Shown in pieces: positions 8,633 through 17,170 of a stretch of 42,480 nt of DNA. The position numbers and the translations under genes were made by a program. The notes beneath the pieces are model-generated. The model was given only the letters and a program-made list of their open reading frames with translations, was not told where the DNA came from and did not search any database. The stretch is from the NCBI GenBank assembly GCA_022783515.1, contig JALEWR010000023.1:1-42480 (forward strand), given 5' to 3'. Within the stretch, counting starts at the first letter, position 1; the number at the start of each line of letters is the position of its first letter. Origin of the DNA: Prevotella sp. (GTDB lineage Bacteria > Bacteroidota > Bacteroidia > Bacteroidales > Bacteroidaceae).

Positions 8633-9763
8633 TTATTCATAATATAAATTGATTTCATCTACATAGAGTGTGCTACCCACTGCACCATTGAAATAAGCAC
8701 CCCCTTCGCTTGAAGAGAGAACCAGGGCCAGATTATACTTGCCTTCTGCCAGTTTCTTGGGGTTGAGTTGCTTACCTTCCAACAGCTTAAACTCTGTCAT
8801 GAAAGGTGTCCATGTGTCGGTCTCTTTGCGATTGTCTACCTGTGCCATCATCACGATGTTGGTGTGCGTCTTGATGTTAGTGCCGTCAAGATAAGGCACC
8901 TCGTCGGTTACTTCGTACATCACGGCATAGATATCAAAAATGTCTTTCTTGCCCTCTTGTTCTACATTCCACTTGTTGGTATATCGTTCTCCGGCCTTAT
9001 ATTTGTAATAGCCCGACAGGCGGATAGGTATTTTGTTGAAAGGAATGCCAAAACGAGTAGACTTGGGCATATCGGACATGTTGATGCTAAAGTTGCCCCA
9101 AAAGAGGTTTCCGGCAGCTAAAGGCGACCCCATGTTTGCACCCAAGAAGCCGGTGGAACGGGTTACGAGCTTCGCACACTTGCCTATGTAACCGTCTTCT
9201 GCCTGACTGGTGGGGTAATTTTCTGCCGGAGCATTTTGGTTGAGAATCATAAAACCGGCATTGCCACTGCTCCATTCAAATTCTTTTCCATCTCCCAACC
9301 GGTCGTAGAAGATATGAAAGAGCTTCTTGGCAGGTGCTGTTGGGTTAGAGGAATCTTGGTCAGTGTGAAATTTTACATTCTCAAAATGGTAGTCGGATGC
9401 AAAGTTGACATAAGCAAACTCTACGGTATAAGTTTTCTTATAGCGTCCGTCTTGTGAGGTAACGGTGTATGTTTGCGGTGTGGTAAAATCTCTTGGTGTG
9501 CCACTGGCGGGTTCAATGGTTGCCCCTTCAGTTATTTCAAAGTAGGGTGCGAGTTGTGTTAAGTCGCGTTCCCAAGCGTTGACATAGAGTCGGATGGAAT
9601 TGTTGGTAATGATGGGTTCACGAAGAAGGATGTCTTTTTCTAATCGAAAGCCGAGGATATCTGCCTCTGCATTCAGAGGCTCGTCTTTGATACAAGATGT
9701 CAAGGTCAACGGTATAAGAAGCCAGACGATGAGATTTAAAACTGATGTTACTGTTGATTTCAT
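8633..9763 (-). CDS. PCMD-domain lipoprotein
   Basis: A 376-residue protein with an SPII signal (lipobox LTSC at about residues 21-24) followed by IKDEPLNAEADI, a start typical of PCMD (putative carbohydrate metabolism domain) lipoproteins. An N-terminal Ig-like segment (about 33-120, with the TYTVTSQDGRYKKTYTVEF pattern) precedes a jelly-roll-like C-terminal domain of about 240 residues ending LYVDEINLYYE, the expected end of this family. The function is not established; glycan binding or adhesion is an inference. It lies downstream of the M6 protease gene, separated from it by a minus-strand terminator, and upstream of the beta-barrel gene. Confidence 0.75.
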   Translation of the reverse strand: MKSTVTSVLNLIVWLLIPLTLTSCIKDEPLNAEADILGFRLEKDILLREPIITNNSIRLYVNAWERDLTQLAPYFEITEGATIEPASGTPRDFTTPQTYTVTSQDGRYKKTYTVEFAYVNFASDYHFENVKFHTDQDSSNPTAPAKKLFHIFYDRLGDGKEFEWSSGNAGFMILNQNAPAENYPTSQAEDGYIGKCAKLVTRSTGFLGANMGSPLAAGNLFWGNFSINMSDMPKSTRFGIPFNKIPIRLSGYYKYKAGERYTNKWNVEQEGKKDIFDIYAVMYEVTDEVPYLDGTNIKTHTNIVMMAQVDNRKETDTWTPFMTEFKLLEGKQLNPKKLAEGKYNLALVLSSSEGGAYFNGAVGSTLYVDEINLYYE

Positions 9764-9850
9764 GAAAATATCAAATGATGTTTTGTTCTGTTTTCTGTTT
9801 TAGGAATGATAAAAACCGCAGCCCCTTTTGTGCCGGTGGTATATATAGAA

Positions 9851-9885
9851 AAGGCATGATGCCGACAATTTCGGCATCATGCCTT
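9851..9885 (-). terminator. Terminator of the first M6 protease gene
   Basis: A perfect 15-bp stem (9851-9865 with 9871-9885, loop CAATT) begins 4 nt after the stop codon on the minus strand and is followed by TTTTC. Confidence 0.85.
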
Positions 9886-9889
9886 GCTT

Positions 9890-12382
9890 TTAGTGTTTCA
9901 TCACCTTTCTTGTGGCGGTCTTGCCGTTGGTATCGATGATTTTTATCACATAGACCCGACCCGACTGCATGTCTTTTTCTGCGATGCGTTGACCCTCAAT
10001 GGTATATACCTCGATGGTCTTTGCGGGCATGGTTGTCAGCTTATGGATGTCTGTGGTGCTTGTGTTGACGTTGGCAACAGCCGATGGCGACGATTCGCCC
10101 ATGCTGCTAATAGCGGTTACGGTGTAGGCGTTGTCGCCATTCACGGGTTGCTTGTCGATGTAGGTGGGTGAGGAGAGATTGCCTGCAATCAACACTCCGT
10201 TGCGATAAACATTATAGCCTGTGATGTTGGCACTCGATTGTGCGGCATATATTTCCACGTCATCGATGGCCCAACCAAATTGTACACCGTCTTTGGTGTC
10301 GAAGGCACGGAAGCGTACTTTCATCTGATTGGAGAGATAATCGGATAAGTCGACGCTGATTTTCACATAGTCGCGATAAGCGGGTTTGCCGTCATTGCCC
10401 ACGGGATAGTCGGTTGAAACGTCGAACACCTTTGTCCATGTGTTGCCTCCATCCTTGCTTACCTCCACCCAATAGTATTGTTGCGATGCAGTGAAATCTC
10501 TCAATGCAGCGTTAGAGCGACTGTAGAACGAGAGTGTTTTGCCTTGTGCAAAGACCGGCGACTCAAGGCGTTGATTTTCGTTGATTTCGTAAGTCTCCCA
10601 TGAGGTATATAAGGTGGCAGAGTATCCGCTACCCTCACGAGCCGGGTAAGTGCGGGTGTGAGGCTGCCATTTCCAGCCTCTGGTGTCGGTATTGGCCATC
10701 GTCCAACCATTGGGATTGGTGGTATCTTCAAAGTTTTCGCTAAGAAGCAAACCTCCCGTCTTGGCAATCCACGAGAGATGAACACCGTCTTCAGCCTGTG
10801 TTGCGATGAGTTGCTCGGGAGCAGACACTACATTAGATAGTTGGCGAACCACCATTGTGGTTGTGAGATTAGGGTCGGTGACAGACACAAAGGTAAGTGT
10901 TGCCTCACGCGTCTTCACTGTTTCGTTGGATGCTGTGGTCTTGATGGTGACCGAAGTGTTGCCCGAAGTGCCACCGGTTGTTGATGCCGTGAGCCATTGG
11001 GGTAAGCCTGTTATTTGCCAATTGTCGTCGGAAGCCACACTGATAGCCACGTTGCTCTCTGCCGTTCCACCCAATTCGATGTCTGTTTTCGATAGCAAGA
11101 TACGTTTGGCACCGGGTGTATAGGTAAACGAAATGGTTTCGCCTGCCATCGAGATATTGCTCAAGGTGAAGCGTGCCTCTGTGCCATCGCTATAAAAAGG
11201 ACGCACATTGGCATTTTCGCCGAAGAGTGTTTTGCCCTTGTCTGCACTGAAAGCGGCCTCGCGGATGTTGCCGTCGGCTGTTGTGGTGCCACCCGGACGG
11301 AAGATATATTGTTCGTCTAAGATGGTTGTGCCATTATAGTTGACATTACCTTTGGAAAATTTGGGGGTGATACGATAGACCAACAAACCCGATTCGGGTA
11401 TGCTTGCGTCATATCCATCCTTCTTTCTGTATTCCACCAAGAAATACTCTTCGCTACCGATGGGTTGAATCTTATAAGCAATGTTTTGCTTGGATGTGCC
11501 GCCAACGGGGTTCAAGGTGTATGTTCCCGGTTGGGTAATGGTAGTTATGTCGCTTTCATCCAGCCACTTGCAGTATTTCATCTTGGTGTAAACCATCATT
11601 TGTTGGGGTACCGTTTGGTTGTCCGACATCAAGTCCCACACACCTACGGGGTTGAGATTGCCCACCACATGATATAAGTCCCATGTGCCTAAAGAGTGCG
11701 ACATTTCATGACAGAGCAAGCCGGTGGATAGGGGGATGGGATCGAAAGCATTGCCAAAGCCGTTGGCTTCGTCAAAGACCATGATGTAACCGCCGATTTT
11801 TTTACCTAAAAAGTCAATGCCCATGATGGTTGGAAAAGCAATGTCTGAGCGGTGAGGCCAAAGCAAATACTTGGCTGAAAGGTCCGAACGACCGCTCAAT
11901 ACAATCACTACATTATCTATCAAACCATCGTTGTTGGCATCGAAAGTGGAACCATCGCTGAGTTTACTTTCCATATAAGCCGCCACTTCGTTGATTAAGG
12001 CACGTTCACGCAACGACTTTTCTGTGTCGTCTTCATAGCCAATAGTATTGATTTCGCCCTTGATGCGATAATAGCCGCGTGGATATTTGGCTTGATACGA
12101 CACAATTTTGTCTGTTCCATTTTGTCCCACGAAAGTGGTTGTCCAATCTAATTGTCCGTAAGATGAGTGTTTAAAGTAAGCATACACCGAGTTTACTCCG
12201 GATGTCTGATTGTTAAACATACGCTCGTAGTGGCTCAAAGAGTTGTCGGTAAACGATGTTTCATCGTCGGGGAAACTGACAAAAGCCACCAAATTACTCA
12301 TCTTTTGTTGTGCCAAGGCAGTGAAACCTTGTAGTAAAAACAGCAGGAGCCATGCTGCATGTTGTATCTTCTTATTCTTCAT
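9890..12382 (-). CDS. Secreted M6-type metalloprotease with BACON, anchor-J and T9SS-like C-terminus
   Basis: An 830-residue secreted protein. Residues 1-24 are a signal peptide (cut near ALAQ). The catalytic domain (~28-425) carries HEMSHSLGTWD at 225-235, matching the M6 zinc motif HExxHxxGxxD, and a downstream Met-turn candidate (VWDLMS). A Ca-site-like DANNDGLID lies at 148-156. It continues with a BACON-like Ig domain (~428-520), a choice-of-anchor-J/cleaved-adhesin jelly roll (~545-690, starting LLSENFED), an FN3-like fragment (ITGYNVYRNG...), and a C-terminal ~55 residues with VYTIEGQRI ... GRVYVIKI, the pattern of a T9SS type A sorting domain. It probably degrades host or dietary protein at the cell surface. 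It is the paralogue of the gene next to it and has no promoter of its own that I can see. Confidence 0.88.
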   Translation of the reverse strand: MKNKKIQHAAWLLLFLLQGFTALAQQKMSNLVAFVSFPDDETSFTDNSLSHYERMFNNQTSGVNSVYAYFKHSSYGQLDWTTTFVGQNGTDKIVSYQAKYPRGYYRIKGEINTIGYEDDTEKSLRERALINEVAAYMESKLSDGSTFDANNDGLIDNVVIVLSGRSDLSAKYLLWPHRSDIAFPTIMGIDFLGKKIGGYIMVFDEANGFGNAFDPIPLSTGLLCHEMSHSLGTWDLYHVVGNLNPVGVWDLMSDNQTVPQQMMVYTKMKYCKWLDESDITTITQPGTYTLNPVGGTSKQNIAYKIQPIGSEEYFLVEYRKKDGYDASIPESGLLVYRITPKFSKGNVNYNGTTILDEQYIFRPGGTTTADGNIREAAFSADKGKTLFGENANVRPFYSDGTEARFTLSNISMAGETISFTYTPGAKRILLSKTDIELGGTAESNVAISVASDDNWQITGLPQWLTASTTGGTSGNTSVTIKTTASNETVKTREATLTFVSVTDPNLTTTMVVRQLSNVVSAPEQLIATQAEDGVHLSWIAKTGGLLLSENFEDTTNPNGWTMANTDTRGWKWQPHTRTYPAREGSGYSATLYTSWETYEINENQRLESPVFAQGKTLSFYSRSNAALRDFTASQQYYWVEVSKDGGNTWTKVFDVSTDYPVGNDGKPAYRDYVKISVDLSDYLSNQMKVRFRAFDTKDGVQFGWAIDDVEIYAAQSSANITGYNVYRNGVLIAGNLSSPTYIDKQPVNGDNAYTVTAISSMGESSPSAVANVNTSTTDIHKLTTMPAKTIEVYTIEGQRIAEKDMQSGRVYVIKIIDTNGKTATRKVMKH

Positions 12383-12483
12383 TTGCTTCTTTTTTAATTA
12401 TGATTAGAAGTATGTTATCCTTTTCTGATGAGGGGGATAACGATTTCCTGTCAATGTATAATTATCTTTCTATTAATTATAAA

Positions 12484-12552
12484 TGTTTTTATTCATCTGC
12501 AATCACTGTTTTTATTCATTTTCAATCACTGTTTTTGTTAATCTACAATTTG
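12484..12552. repeat. Three tandem 23-bp units overlapping a gene 3' end
   Basis: Units at 12484-12506, 12507-12529 and 12530-12552 each begin TGTTTTT. The first two differ only in the middle (ATCTGCAATC versus ATTTTCAATC). The third is more diverged and contains the stop codon of the upstream protease gene (TTA at 12538-12540, minus strand). It looks like a small tandem duplication of the gene end. Confidence 0.85.
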
Positions 12553-15024
12553 TTTTTTCCATGCTGTTCTGCCGTTCTTGTCCATCATCTTCACCAGATA
12601 AACGCCATGAGGCAGCGTTTGAAGGTTGGTGTGTACTTGAACGCCCGAAAGAGTATAGACAGCTACGATGGTTGCATCGGTAGCGAGAATGTCGTGAATG
12701 TTAGTGGTAACGCCGGCCATAGCCTCGTTGGAAGGCGATGTTTCGCCAAAAGTTCCCACTGCTGTTACTGTGTAAACATTGTTGCCCGCAGGTGCAGCAG
12801 TGTCGGTATAGCTAGGCTCTTCCACTGTGGCAATGAGTGTACCGTTGCGATATACGTTATAGCCTGTGATGCGTTCGGCCTGCAAACCGCCAAAAATCTT
12901 CACATCGTCTATAATCCAATGGTAGGACAGACCATCCTCGCCATCGTGGTAAGCATGGAAGCGAACCTTCATATTGTCCGACATATAGGGCGTGAGGTTG
13001 AGACTGATAACGGTTGGTTTATTGCGAGTGCTAACGGGTTGCTCGGCTTTGATATCTGCCAACAGTTGCCATGTGGCACCTCCATCTTTACTAATGTCTA
13101 CCTGGTAGTATTGTTCGGGTATGGGATGAAGACCGATAGCGTTGCATCGTGAGATGAATTCCAAACGCTGACCTTGTGAGAAAGAGGGTGAGATAAGACT
13201 CTCATCTTGCTTCTCGGGGTCGTAAACTTCCCACATCACTGCCGAATAACTGCCAGAGAGAGGCTTGTAATAGCTCTCGGGTTGTTGCAGACGCCAACCT
13301 CTGGAACTGGTGTTGCTCAGTTGCCAGCCATTGGGATTGGCCGGATTTTCAAAGTCTTCTTCAAATATTTTGTCGCCCAGAGGATGTTCCACCCATGTCA
13401 GTTGTACACCGTTTTCTGAGTTAACAGCCTTTAAGTCGCTAGGAGTTTCTACCACAGCCGATAGTTGTGAAACAGCAAGTTCTGCCGTCAGACCACTTCC
13501 GTCGGTAGACACCAACTTCACTTTCCCCTCCTGTGTTTTGGGAGAGTTATTCGCTTTGTTGGCGGCTATAGTAAGAATGAATGCTCCGGAGTTACCTGTG
13601 AGTGTAGAGGGGGTAATCCAGTCGGGGGTGCTTTCCACCTTCCAAGGCACTTCGCTGACAACCTTGACATTGCTGGCACTACCTTCTTTACCATTGAGTT
13701 GCAGTTCAGAAACAGACAATAGGAGGCGTTTTTTCACCTCTTCGAGCGTAAAGCTAAGTGTAGAACCATTCTCCACCACGTTGCTAATGGCAAAGTTGGC
13801 AGGTGTCCCGTCGCTATAAATAGGTTGCCAAGTGGCATTTCCGCCAATAGCAGTATAGCCCCCGGTAGCTCCTAAGGCTGCCTTGTCCAAATTGCCTTTA
13901 TACGGTTCTGTCTCTTCAGGACGTATGACATAAACCTCGTCCAGTCGGTTGATGCCGTCGTAGTTGGCATTTCCGCTGCCAATACTGGGGTTGATGCGAT
14001 AAATCAGCAATCCGCTGGCAGGGATAGACGAGTCGTAACCTTCTTTCTTACGATATTCCACAATGAAGTATTCATTATATCCCGTGGGCTGAATCTTATA
14101 CGCTATTTTTTCGCTTGTTGTGCCACCGAGAGCATTGAGGGTGTAAGTGCCGGGTTCGGAGATTTGAGGTATCTCCGGAATCCACCGGCAATATTTCATC
14201 TTGAGATAAGCCGTCATTTGTTGAGGCTTGTTGCCTTGGTCGGACATCAAATCCCAGGCACCCACAGCTTTCAGACGATCGTTGAGGTGATAGAGGTCGG
14301 GTGTGCCTAAGCTATGCGACATCTCATGGCATATCACACCAGTATAAAGAGGAATCTTTTTGACCGATAAGAAACCAATGTCATAGCCATTGCTCTCGTC
14401 GAAGACTATCAGCACACTCATAAAACGCTTGCCTCGCACGGTAGGTTGTTCACCTGTGGGCAATAAAGGGAAGCGTTGAGGCCAGAGAGGCTCGTTGGGG
14501 TCGAGGGCCGAACCGCCACTCAATACCACGCAAAGGTTGTCTACAAAGCCATCGCCATTGCCGTCTATCATGGCGTCGGTGGGCAACGACTCTTGCAGCT
14601 TACCTGCAATCTCAAGCATCAAAACCTGCAGGCGTGCTCTTCCTTCTATATAATCTTTATAACCAATGTCGTTGTAACCTTCTTTATAAGGTGTAAAGAA
14701 GTTACGTTCCATTTTTGACTGAAATGATACGATATTGCCATTGGCATCGGATTGGGGCATAAACCGGCTGCGCCATGTTAACTGTCCGTAGGATGAATGT
14801 TTGAAATAAGCCAGCACCGAATTGGCATTGGGTGTCTCATCGTTGAACATCTGTTCATAATGAGAGAAAGGTTGGGCAAAGACCTGATTTTCGTCTTCGT
14901 CGGCAAAGCGTACAAAACAAACGATGTTTGATAAATTACCTGTGTTTTGGGCATTCACTTGGCCCTCCGACATCGATAGAGGCAGTAACACAAAACACCA
15001 AATCCATGCGTAAAATCTTTTCAT
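12538..15024 (-). CDS. Secreted M6-type metalloprotease, paralogue of the neighbouring gene
   Basis: An 828-residue secreted protease with the same architecture as its neighbour: signal peptide (~1-26), catalytic domain with HEMSHSLGTPD at 233-243 and Met-turn candidate AWDLMS, Ca-site-like DGNGDGFVD at 154-162, BACON-like domain (~430-520), anchor-J jelly roll (begins IFEEDFENPANPNGW), FN3-like fragment (ITGYNVYRNG), and a T9SS-like C-terminus (VYTLSGVQV ... LPHGVYLVKM). The two proteins align end to end, so they arose by tandem duplication. It is the first gene of a likely minus-strand operon and shares a divergent promoter region with the LRR gene. Differences in the catalytic neighbourhood (Trp versus Pro before the third ligand Asp) hint at different substrates. 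Confidence 0.88.
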   Translation of the reverse strand: MKRFYAWIWCFVLLPLSMSEGQVNAQNTGNLSNIVCFVRFADEDENQVFAQPFSHYEQMFNDETPNANSVLAYFKHSSYGQLTWRSRFMPQSDANGNIVSFQSKMERNFFTPYKEGYNDIGYKDYIEGRARLQVLMLEIAGKLQESLPTDAMIDGNGDGFVDNLCVVLSGGSALDPNEPLWPQRFPLLPTGEQPTVRGKRFMSVLIVFDESNGYDIGFLSVKKIPLYTGVICHEMSHSLGTPDLYHLNDRLKAVGAWDLMSDQGNKPQQMTAYLKMKYCRWIPEIPQISEPGTYTLNALGGTTSEKIAYKIQPTGYNEYFIVEYRKKEGYDSSIPASGLLIYRINPSIGSGNANYDGINRLDEVYVIRPEETEPYKGNLDKAALGATGGYTAIGGNATWQPIYSDGTPANFAISNVVENGSTLSFTLEEVKKRLLLSVSELQLNGKEGSASNVKVVSEVPWKVESTPDWITPSTLTGNSGAFILTIAANKANNSPKTQEGKVKLVSTDGSGLTAELAVSQLSAVVETPSDLKAVNSENGVQLTWVEHPLGDKIFEEDFENPANPNGWQLSNTSSRGWRLQQPESYYKPLSGSYSAVMWEVYDPEKQDESLISPSFSQGQRLEFISRCNAIGLHPIPEQYYQVDISKDGGATWQLLADIKAEQPVSTRNKPTVISLNLTPYMSDNMKVRFHAYHDGEDGLSYHWIIDDVKIFGGLQAERITGYNVYRNGTLIATVEEPSYTDTAAPAGNNVYTVTAVGTFGETSPSNEAMAGVTTNIHDILATDATIVAVYTLSGVQVHTNLQTLPHGVYLVKMMDKNGRTAWKKQIVD

Positions 15025-15077
15025 ATCATCAATAATTTAATAAAGGGTTGTCTCTTTACAAATCGCAATTAATTTCG

Positions 15078-15085
15078 CAAAGTTA
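15078..15085 (-). promoter_or_regulatory. Putative -7 element of the second M6 protease gene
   Basis: On the minus strand this reads TAACTTTG, an exact TAnnTTTG match, giving a start near 15073 and a leader of about 49 nt. No clear TTTG lies 19-21 bp upstream. Confidence 0.5.
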
Positions 15086-15150
15086 TTAAACTTTTGAATG
15101 AAATTTTTATTTTTTGCTTAAAAAATACTATTTATGCGAATTTATTTTCA

Positions 15151-15158
15151 TACTTTTG
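15151..15158 (+). promoter_or_regulatory. Putative -7 element of the LRR gene
   Basis: TACTTTTG matches TAnnTTTG. It lies downstream of the most upstream possible ATG of the reading frame, which argues that translation begins at 15174 or 15186. No clear -33 box is present. Confidence 0.5.
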
Positions 15159-15185
15159 CCAAATAAACTTTTAATGTCAACGCGT

Positions 15186-16505
15186 ATGAAAAAATTATTA
15201 CTCTTTCTGGCTTATGTATTATTGCCACTTAGTTTATTCGCACAAGGCACACCTGCCATTACTCTGGCCGTCGAAGTAGACGGGAATTCTCGCGACTTTT
15301 CATTTATAGTGAAAACTGAAGGTCAAAAACTTTCTATCGACTGGGGTGACGGTACGTTGGTAGAAACCGATGTTATTGCTTCCAATATTGCTGGAGGTTC
15401 TACAACCGTTACAGGTACACCTGTGGGCGAAGGCAATGTGAAGATTTATGGTGAGGGCATACTTTATTTCTCGTCTATCTCAAGAGTAGACGGTGCTGCC
15501 ATCACTGCGGCAAACGTAACCAATGCACCTGATTTGGTGAACTTGATGCTTACAACTAATAAGATTACAGAAATCGATTTGAGCAAAAACACTAAGCTCG
15601 AAACATTGAGCATGTCTAAGAACAAACTTTCTTCGCTTAATCTTACGGCTAATACAGCTCTTATGCGTTTGGAGGTAGAAGAAAACCAGATTGCTTCCAT
15701 CGATTTGTCTGCCAACACAGAGTTGAGTACTTTGAGAATGAGTAAAAACCCAATGAGTAGCATCGACCTCTCAGCTAACACAAAGTTAAAGATGGTGTAT
15801 CTCTTGAATTGCGGTTTGACCTCTGCCAACTTCGGAAACAATGCCACTACAGGACTTTTCCTGAGCTTGGGCGGTAACCTTTTCACCACTTTTGATGCCA
15901 CAACCATTCCCGGTTTGGCTACAGCAAGGGGCGAACTCTCACTTCGCGACAACCAGCTCACTAGCATCAAGGCTGATGGGGTGGCTCGTTTGAACGTGGC
16001 CATCAACAACCTGCCCCTCTCTGAACTTCCTGTTAAGGTAGGCGAACCTACTCGTTATAACTATCAGCCTCAACGCCCCATGACTATTGCCGGTAGCATT
16101 GAGGTGAACCAAGAACTCGACTTGTCGGCACAAAACAATTTGACCGATGCGGCGGGTGTGCAACATCCCACCACCTATACTTGGAAGACTGTCAGCGGAA
16201 CTCCACTCGTTGCAGGAACAGATTATACCGAGAATGCAGGTAAGTTTACCTTCCTCAAGCCACAAACCGAAGCAGTTTATGCAGTGCTTACTACTCCTGT
16301 ATTCCCTAAATTCACAGGTATGTACGAGTTTAGAACATCAGAAATCACTGTTACAGGTACCCCAACAGGTATTCAACAAGTGGAAGCTGCAGCATCAGCC
16401 GCCGTTCAACCAATCTACGATCTTAATGGTCGCTATGTAGGCAATAACCTTTCAGCTTTGCCTAAGGGTGTATATGTGGTTGACGGTAAAAAAGTTGTGA
16501 AATAA
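15186..16505 (+). CDS. Secreted leucine-rich-repeat protein with T9SS-like C-terminus
   Basis: The start chosen at 15186 gives 439 residues and a clean signal peptide (MKKLLLFLAYVLLPLSLFAQ). An in-frame ATG at 15174 is possible, and one at 15114 lies upstream of the promoter. A short beta region with DWGDGT (about 50-56) is followed by about five to seven leucine-rich repeats of ~21 residues (IDLSKNTKLETLSMSKNKLS type, about 115-290), as in Bacteroidota BspA/internalin-like surface proteins. An Ig-like linker comes next, then a C-terminal sorting-type segment (IYDLNGRYV ... LPKGVYVVDGKKVVK). It probably mediates binding at the surface or as a released protein. It is divergent from the protease operon and ends at a canonical terminator. 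Confidence 0.87.
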   Translation: MKKLLLFLAYVLLPLSLFAQGTPAITLAVEVDGNSRDFSFIVKTEGQKLSIDWGDGTLVETDVIASNIAGGSTTVTGTPVGEGNVKIYGEGILYFSSISRVDGAAITAANVTNAPDLVNLMLTTNKITEIDLSKNTKLETLSMSKNKLSSLNLTANTALMRLEVEENQIASIDLSANTELSTLRMSKNPMSSIDLSANTKLKMVYLLNCGLTSANFGNNATTGLFLSLGGNLFTTFDATTIPGLATARGELSLRDNQLTSIKADGVARLNVAINNLPLSELPVKVGEPTRYNYQPQRPMTIAGSIEVNQELDLSAQNNLTDAAGVQHPTTYTWKTVSGTPLVAGTDYTENAGKFTFLKPQTEAVYAVLTTPVFPKFTGMYEFRTSEITVTGTPTGIQQVEAAASAAVQPIYDLNGRYVGNNLSALPKGVYVVDGKKVVK

Positions 16506-16583
16506 AGAATACTTGCAATCGTCTTAAACGATACTTACAGCTGTCTTTAAGACTATTTGCAATCATTCTGGAAAAAGAATTTG

Positions 16584-16620
16584 AAAGCCGGTTCAGCGTT
16601 TTGCCTGGGCCGGCTTTTTG
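16584..16620 (+). terminator. Terminator of the LRR gene
   Basis: A 13-bp stem including two G-U pairs (16584-16596 with 16605-16617, loop CGTTTTGC) runs straight into TTTTTG. It lies about 80 nt after the stop. Confidence 0.8.
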
Positions 16621-16914
16621 TATTTTCCTCTCCAACGATTTTCAATACACGATAGAGTGGAATCTTAAAAAATGCCCAATAAAATCTCTGTTCTCTGCAC
16701 TCCGTGAATGGAATAGAAATACCCAAACTGTCTTTTGATGCACAAAAGCGTTCTTTTTTCGTGCCTCAAAAAGTGCGTTTAATCGCCATGGCATAGTTCA
16801 AACAAGTTTAACTCTGCTCATTTGGCTTCATTTAAACGTTGAATATTGATGCAATAGAACTACTACTTGCCACAAATTTACTGTGTTTTCGGGAAAATAT
16901 CGAATAATAAGGCA
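16618..16914. other. Gene-free AT-rich intergenic stretch
   Basis: No open frame with start, signal or motif is visible here on either strand. It contains an AAAAGCG/TTTTTTCGTGCC-like imperfect repeat near 16740-16785 and nothing else I can assign. Confidence 0.5.
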
Positions 16915-16950
16915 TAAAAAAGGGCTGCTACATTCCACATGCGGCAGCCT
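16915..16950 (-). terminator. Minus-strand terminator of an orphan transcription unit
   Basis: Read on the minus strand, GGCTGC (16949-16944) pairs with GCAGCC (16928-16923) and is followed by CTTTTTT, a classic intrinsic terminator. The nearest annotated minus-strand gene (cupin) ends 450 bp away, whereas a good minus-strand promoter lies 190 bp away. Confidence 0.65.
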
Positions 16951-16980
16951 TTCAATGATTTTAAGAGAGTTGTAATAATT

Positions 16981-17070
16981 TTACGAGAGAGTTTCACTCT
17001 CGCTTATGCACTTTCTATTTACAATGTTACCGACATGCTCCCGCATCTCTGTTTCATTGCCTCGCCACAT
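16981..17070 (-). CDS. Possible 29-residue small ORF in the orphan minus-strand unit
   Basis: ATG at 17070-17068 runs to TAA at 16983-16981 and encodes a 29-residue polar peptide beginning MWRGNETEM. It lies wholly between the minus-strand promoter (17140-17170) and terminator (16915-16950), starting about 64 nt after the predicted transcript start. Its last codons overlap a hairpin (GAGAG/CTCTC). It has no signal or membrane segment and no recognisable family. It may be a chance ORF within a non-coding RNA. Confidence 0.25.
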   Translation of the reverse strand: MWRGNETEMREHVGNIVNRKCISESETLS

Positions 17071-17139
17071 TCACTCTTACAATAAAAAAATAAGATGTGG
17101 ATGCTTTGAGAAAGACAATTACATTACATAATTCTGTCA

Positions 17140-17170
17140 CAAAAGTACAATACTTTTTACACTCCACAAG
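17140..17170 (-). promoter_or_regulatory. Promoter of the orphan minus-strand unit
   Basis: On the minus strand, CTTG (17170-17167) is followed after exactly 19 bp by TACTTTTG (17147-17140), nearly perfect for a Bacteroidota promoter. The inferred start is near 17134. No annotated gene lies downstream before the 16915-16950 terminator. Confidence 0.6.

Noticed and set aside
12352-13152. 266-codon plus-strand open frame over the protease junction
   Set aside because: It is antisense to the protease gene and to the tandem repeat, with no start-site or domain support: a shadow of the real genes.
15114-15185. Upstream start (15114) for the LRR protein
   Set aside because: It lies before the predicted -7 box and adds residues before a good signal peptide. 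The start at 15186 (or 15174) fits better.
16740-16785. AAAAGCG/TTTTTTCGTGCC-like repeats after the LRR terminator
   Set aside because: Only one weak copy is seen here. It resembles repeats I associate with Prevotella intergenic DNA, but I cannot confirm this without a search.
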